A stretch of 64,000 bases of DNA. Origin: Bodo saltans. Taxonomy: Eukaryota; Euglenozoa; Kinetoplastea; Eubodonida; Bodonidae. Under the pieces are notes generated by a model. It was given only the letters and a program-made list of their open reading frames with translations. It had not been told where the DNA came from and did not search any database. Made by a program: the position numbers and the translations under genes. Of this stretch, positions 61,633-64,000 are shown one piece after another. The number at the start of each line of letters is the position of its first letter. Positions within the stretch are counted from its first letter, which is position 1. The stretch covers positions 47,566 through 111,565 of the forward strand of contig CYKH01001400.1 of assembly GCA_001460835.1 (NCBI GenBank), given 5' to 3'.

Positions 61633-64000
61633 ATGCGTCAAAGCATCGTTTGTGCAGTTGGTTGTGTTGCCCTCCTTGCGGCAACCGCCTCGGCATGCAT
61701 TGGTGAGNNNNNNNNNNNNNNNNNNNNNNNNNNNNNNNNNNNNNNNNNNNNNNNNNNNNNNNNNNNNNNNNNNNNNNNNNNNNNNNNNNNNNNNNNNNNN
61801 NNNNNNNNNNNNNNNNNNNNNNNNNNNNNNNNNNNNNNNNNNNNNNNNNNNNNNNNNNNNNNNNNNNNNNNNNNNNNNNNNNNNNNNNNNNNNNNNNNNN
61901 NNNNNNNNNNNNNNNNNNNNNNNNNNNNNNNNNNNNNNNNNNNNNNNNNNNNNNNNNNNNNNNNNNNNNNNNNNNNNNNNNNNNNNNNNNNNNNNNNNNN
62001 NNNNNNNGGCGACTCTCTGTTGCCGCTCGCGTTGAGTGGCTTGTCAATCAAACTACAGTGCACGAGCGCATCTTGCAATTGCAAAACACAGCCCCATCCA
62101 TCGATCGCTTGTCCATTCCCGAATACCAGTGGCTTAACGATGACCTTCACGGACTGCGCCGCCATCATGCCACGTCGTTCCCCAACGGATGCGGCTTGGG
62201 CGCGTCGTGGGACCAAGGCCTGTTGTTTGAAGTGGGCGAAGCGATCGGTGAGGAAGCGCGTGCGATGCATCACTACTTTACCAATAGTGGTAACCGCGGC
62301 GAGCACGGATACTGGAATGGGCTCGGAATGACAATCTACGGCCCAAACGTTAACCTTGTGCGCGACCCTCGATGGGGCCGCAACCAGGAAGTGTACAGCG
62401 AAGACCCTCGCCACACATCGAAACTGATGGAGGGGTATGTTGGCGGTATGCAACAAGATCGTGACGGCTACATGCTTGCAGCGTCGTGCTGCAAACACTT
62501 CGCGGCGTATGATGTTGAGAACTTTCCCACGGAGCGGTATGTCTACAACGCAATCGTCGATGGCCGCAACTTGTGGGAGACGTACCTACCAGCATTCGAA
62601 GCTTGCGTGAAGGATGCCAGCGTTGCGCACATCATGTGCAGTTACAACTCCATTAATGGTGTTCCGACATGTGGCAGTGATGAATTGATGAACGGCATCC
62701 TGCGAGGGAAGTTCAACTTCAGTGGCTTTGTGGTGTCTGACTACGATGCCTGGGCAAATATCTTCTCTTCCCACCATTACTGCCCCAACATGACGTGTGC
62801 TGCTGCCGTTGGCATCAACGCTGGGCTTGACCAGGAGGGTGGAGGTGACGGTGCTATTAACCAACTTGGTGCAGCCATTCAAGCTGGAAAAGTTGCAAAC
62901 GCGTCTGTGACCGCTTCGTTCCGCCGGCTCTTCCACGCACGCATCGTGCTGGGGATGTTCGACCCCCCAAGCAGGGTGCCCTTCTCTAACGTGTCATTTA
63001 CGGACATCTCGTCGCCAAAGCACATGCAGCTCTCGCTGGCTGCTGCACGCGAGGCGATGTGCCTGTACAAGAACAAGAACTCCGTCCTGCCGCTCACGCC
63101 GGGCAAGAAGATCGCCGTGATTGGGCCAAAGGCTGGCGCGACAACGTGGCTGCAGGGTAACTACGCGGAGGCCCCGACGTGGGGAGTCGTGTCGGTGCTC
63201 GAGGGCATCCTCGGCGCCAACGCGCCGCTGTACGCGTGCTCCTTCGACTCCGTCGGCATCGACTACCACCTCGCCAACGACAGCGTTGCCGCCGCGAACA
63301 GTGCCGAGGCGTGCGCCTTGCTGTGCGCGTCTGACCTCAGCTGCAACTACTTCACGTACGTCGATGGGTGGTGCTACAGCATGCCCACGATGGACAACGC
63401 GCGGATCACGCAGAACATGAACATTCAGTCTGGCGCTCGCCCAGGACTGTGTTTTACGCAGCCTGGTGTAGACCATACTGGTGCCGGAGACGTGCCTGCT
63501 CAAGTCACAAGCGATGTGCGTGAATGCTGTCAACTATGTCGTGCAACCCCCAACTGCACACTTTTTACCTTCAACTCCATTCTTGGCTGTTATCTGAATC
63601 CCACAGGACAAGCGCTGGGGAACCCGTTCGCCACCTCTGGCTCGTCTTCAGCGAAGGTCGGAAACGTTCTGTACGCCCCTGGCTGCCTGGACGGGCTTGC
63701 GTGCAACGACACCGCGCTCCCCGCAGCGGCAGAGGCGGCAGAGGCTGCTGATGCAACGGTGATCGTGCTCGGCCTCGACCAGACAATGGAGTGCGAAGGC
63801 ATGGATCGCCACTCAATCGACCTCCCCGCTGGGCAGTACGCGCTGTTTGACGCCGTCCGTGCAGCGGCTGGCTCCAAGCCCGTCGTGCTCGTCCTGGTGC
63901 ATGGCGGCACCGTCGCGCTCAAGGGCATGCTCGGCGCCGCGGACGCGGTGATCGACGCGTGGTATCCCGGCCAACAGGGCGGCAACGGGCTTGCCGACGT
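61633..64000 (+). CDS. Secreted glycoside hydrolase family 3 enzyme (beta-glucosidase/xylosidase type), 3' end outside the window
   Basis: MRQSIVCAVGCVALLAATAS is a signal peptide, so the enzyme is secreted or lysosomal. Before the N gap the frame starts at 61633. After the gap the GH3 frame has codons starting at 62010 and stays open to base 64000. The phase difference shows only that the gap length is not exact. The barrel domain shows IPEYQWLNDDLHG, GPNVNLVRDPRWGRN, SEDP, CCKHFAAYD and SDYDAW (nucleophile Asp codon 62739-62741). Then LPLTPGKKIAVIGP starts the C-terminal domain, with an acid/base-type ECEGMDRHSIDLP near 63790. These blocks resemble the beta-xylosidase-like GH3 branch. About 140 residues (63240-63660) containing two Cys-rich PAN/apple-like units are inserted between LYA and YAPGC, a place where close relatives have none. 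Sugar specificity cannot be read. Confidence 0.85.
61708..62007. other. 300-base run of N (assembly gap)
   Basis: Unresolved sequence inside the GH3 gene, between the signal peptide and the start of the catalytic barrel. The round length suggests a placeholder or estimated size. Confidence 0.98.
63240..63660 (+). other. PAN/apple-like cysteine module insertion within the GH3 gene
   Basis: Two related Cys-rich segments, one with ACALLCASDLSCNYFTYVDG and WCYSM, the other with CCQLCRATPNCTLFTFNS and GCYL, have the C-x2-3-C-x5-C-x-x-F-T/Y pattern of PAN/apple modules, which bind carbohydrates or proteins. The second unit (63420-63660) has visibly lower GC at third positions than the flanking sequence. 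Confidence 0.6.

Noticed and set aside
61625-62498. Open frames running through the N gap in several phases
   Set aside because: The N bases hide stops. Only the signal-peptide frame before the gap and the GH3 frame after it make biological sense.
1-64000. CRISPR arrays, insertion sequences, retroelements, bacterial operons or Shine-Dalgarno sites
   Set aside because: No spaced direct repeats, transposase, reverse transcriptase or terminal repeats were seen. The gene set is eukaryotic and spacers carry pyrimidine-AG signals instead of ribosome binding sites.

Overview
The window reads as nuclear DNA of a kinetoplastid protist, most probably a free-living bodonid of the Bodo saltans type. This is an inference from layout and gene content. 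About 20 protein genes all lie on the + strand. None needs an intron, and genes are separated by roughly 150-670 bases. Most ATGs have a pyrimidine tract followed by an AG a short way upstream, which is the pattern of a polycistronic unit processed by spliced-leader trans-splicing and polyadenylation. I saw no tRNA, rRNA, transposon, viral element or CRISPR array, and no strand switch.

Layout: an unrecognised gene cut by the left edge (1-1434) is followed by a decayed copy of its own 3' end. Next come ENY2/Sus1 (1877), a small multi-pass membrane protein (2439), an Ala/Glu-rich coiled-coil protein ending in a prenylation-type CaaX box (3310), and two large conserved-looking unknowns (5424, 9595). 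A double PLAC8 protein (11881), a very large surface-type membrane protein (13000), a coiled-coil protein with a CAP-Gly-like domain (19265) and a giant USP7-type deubiquitinase (22485) come next. They are followed by the exosome helicase MTR4 (29720), a probably mitochondrial helical protein (32807), a Qc-type SNARE (38046), a lipin phosphatidate phosphatase (39391) and the exosome cofactor C1D/Rrp47 (42105). The right third holds two paralogous giant proteins with an apparently inactive caspase-like domain and an IQ motif (42823-50469 and 55008-61463). Between them lie a PHOSPHO-type HAD phosphatase fused to an ARMT1/DUF89 domain (50618) and a secreted single-cysteine thioredoxin-like protein (53385). 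The window ends inside a secreted GH3 glycosidase (61633 onward) that contains a 300-base run of N.

Most neighbours are functionally unrelated, as expected for kinetoplastid transcription units. MTR4 and C1D/Rrp47 both serve the nuclear exosome and lie 10 kb apart, probably by chance. The secreted GH3 enzyme fits a bacterivorous or detritus-feeding free-living cell better than a parasite.

The most unusual material is the caspase-like/IQ pair. One copy is a single open frame of 2151 codons. The other is divided by one in-frame TGA inside the caspase-like fold, with no room for a splice acceptor. Just downstream it carries an in-frame tandem duplication of a core strand of that fold, with a 10-A run at the junction. 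Also notable are a 16-T run inside the Ala/Glu repeat gene, the PHOSPHO-ARMT1 fusion, and a GH3 enzyme with two PAN/apple-like cysteine modules between its catalytic domains.
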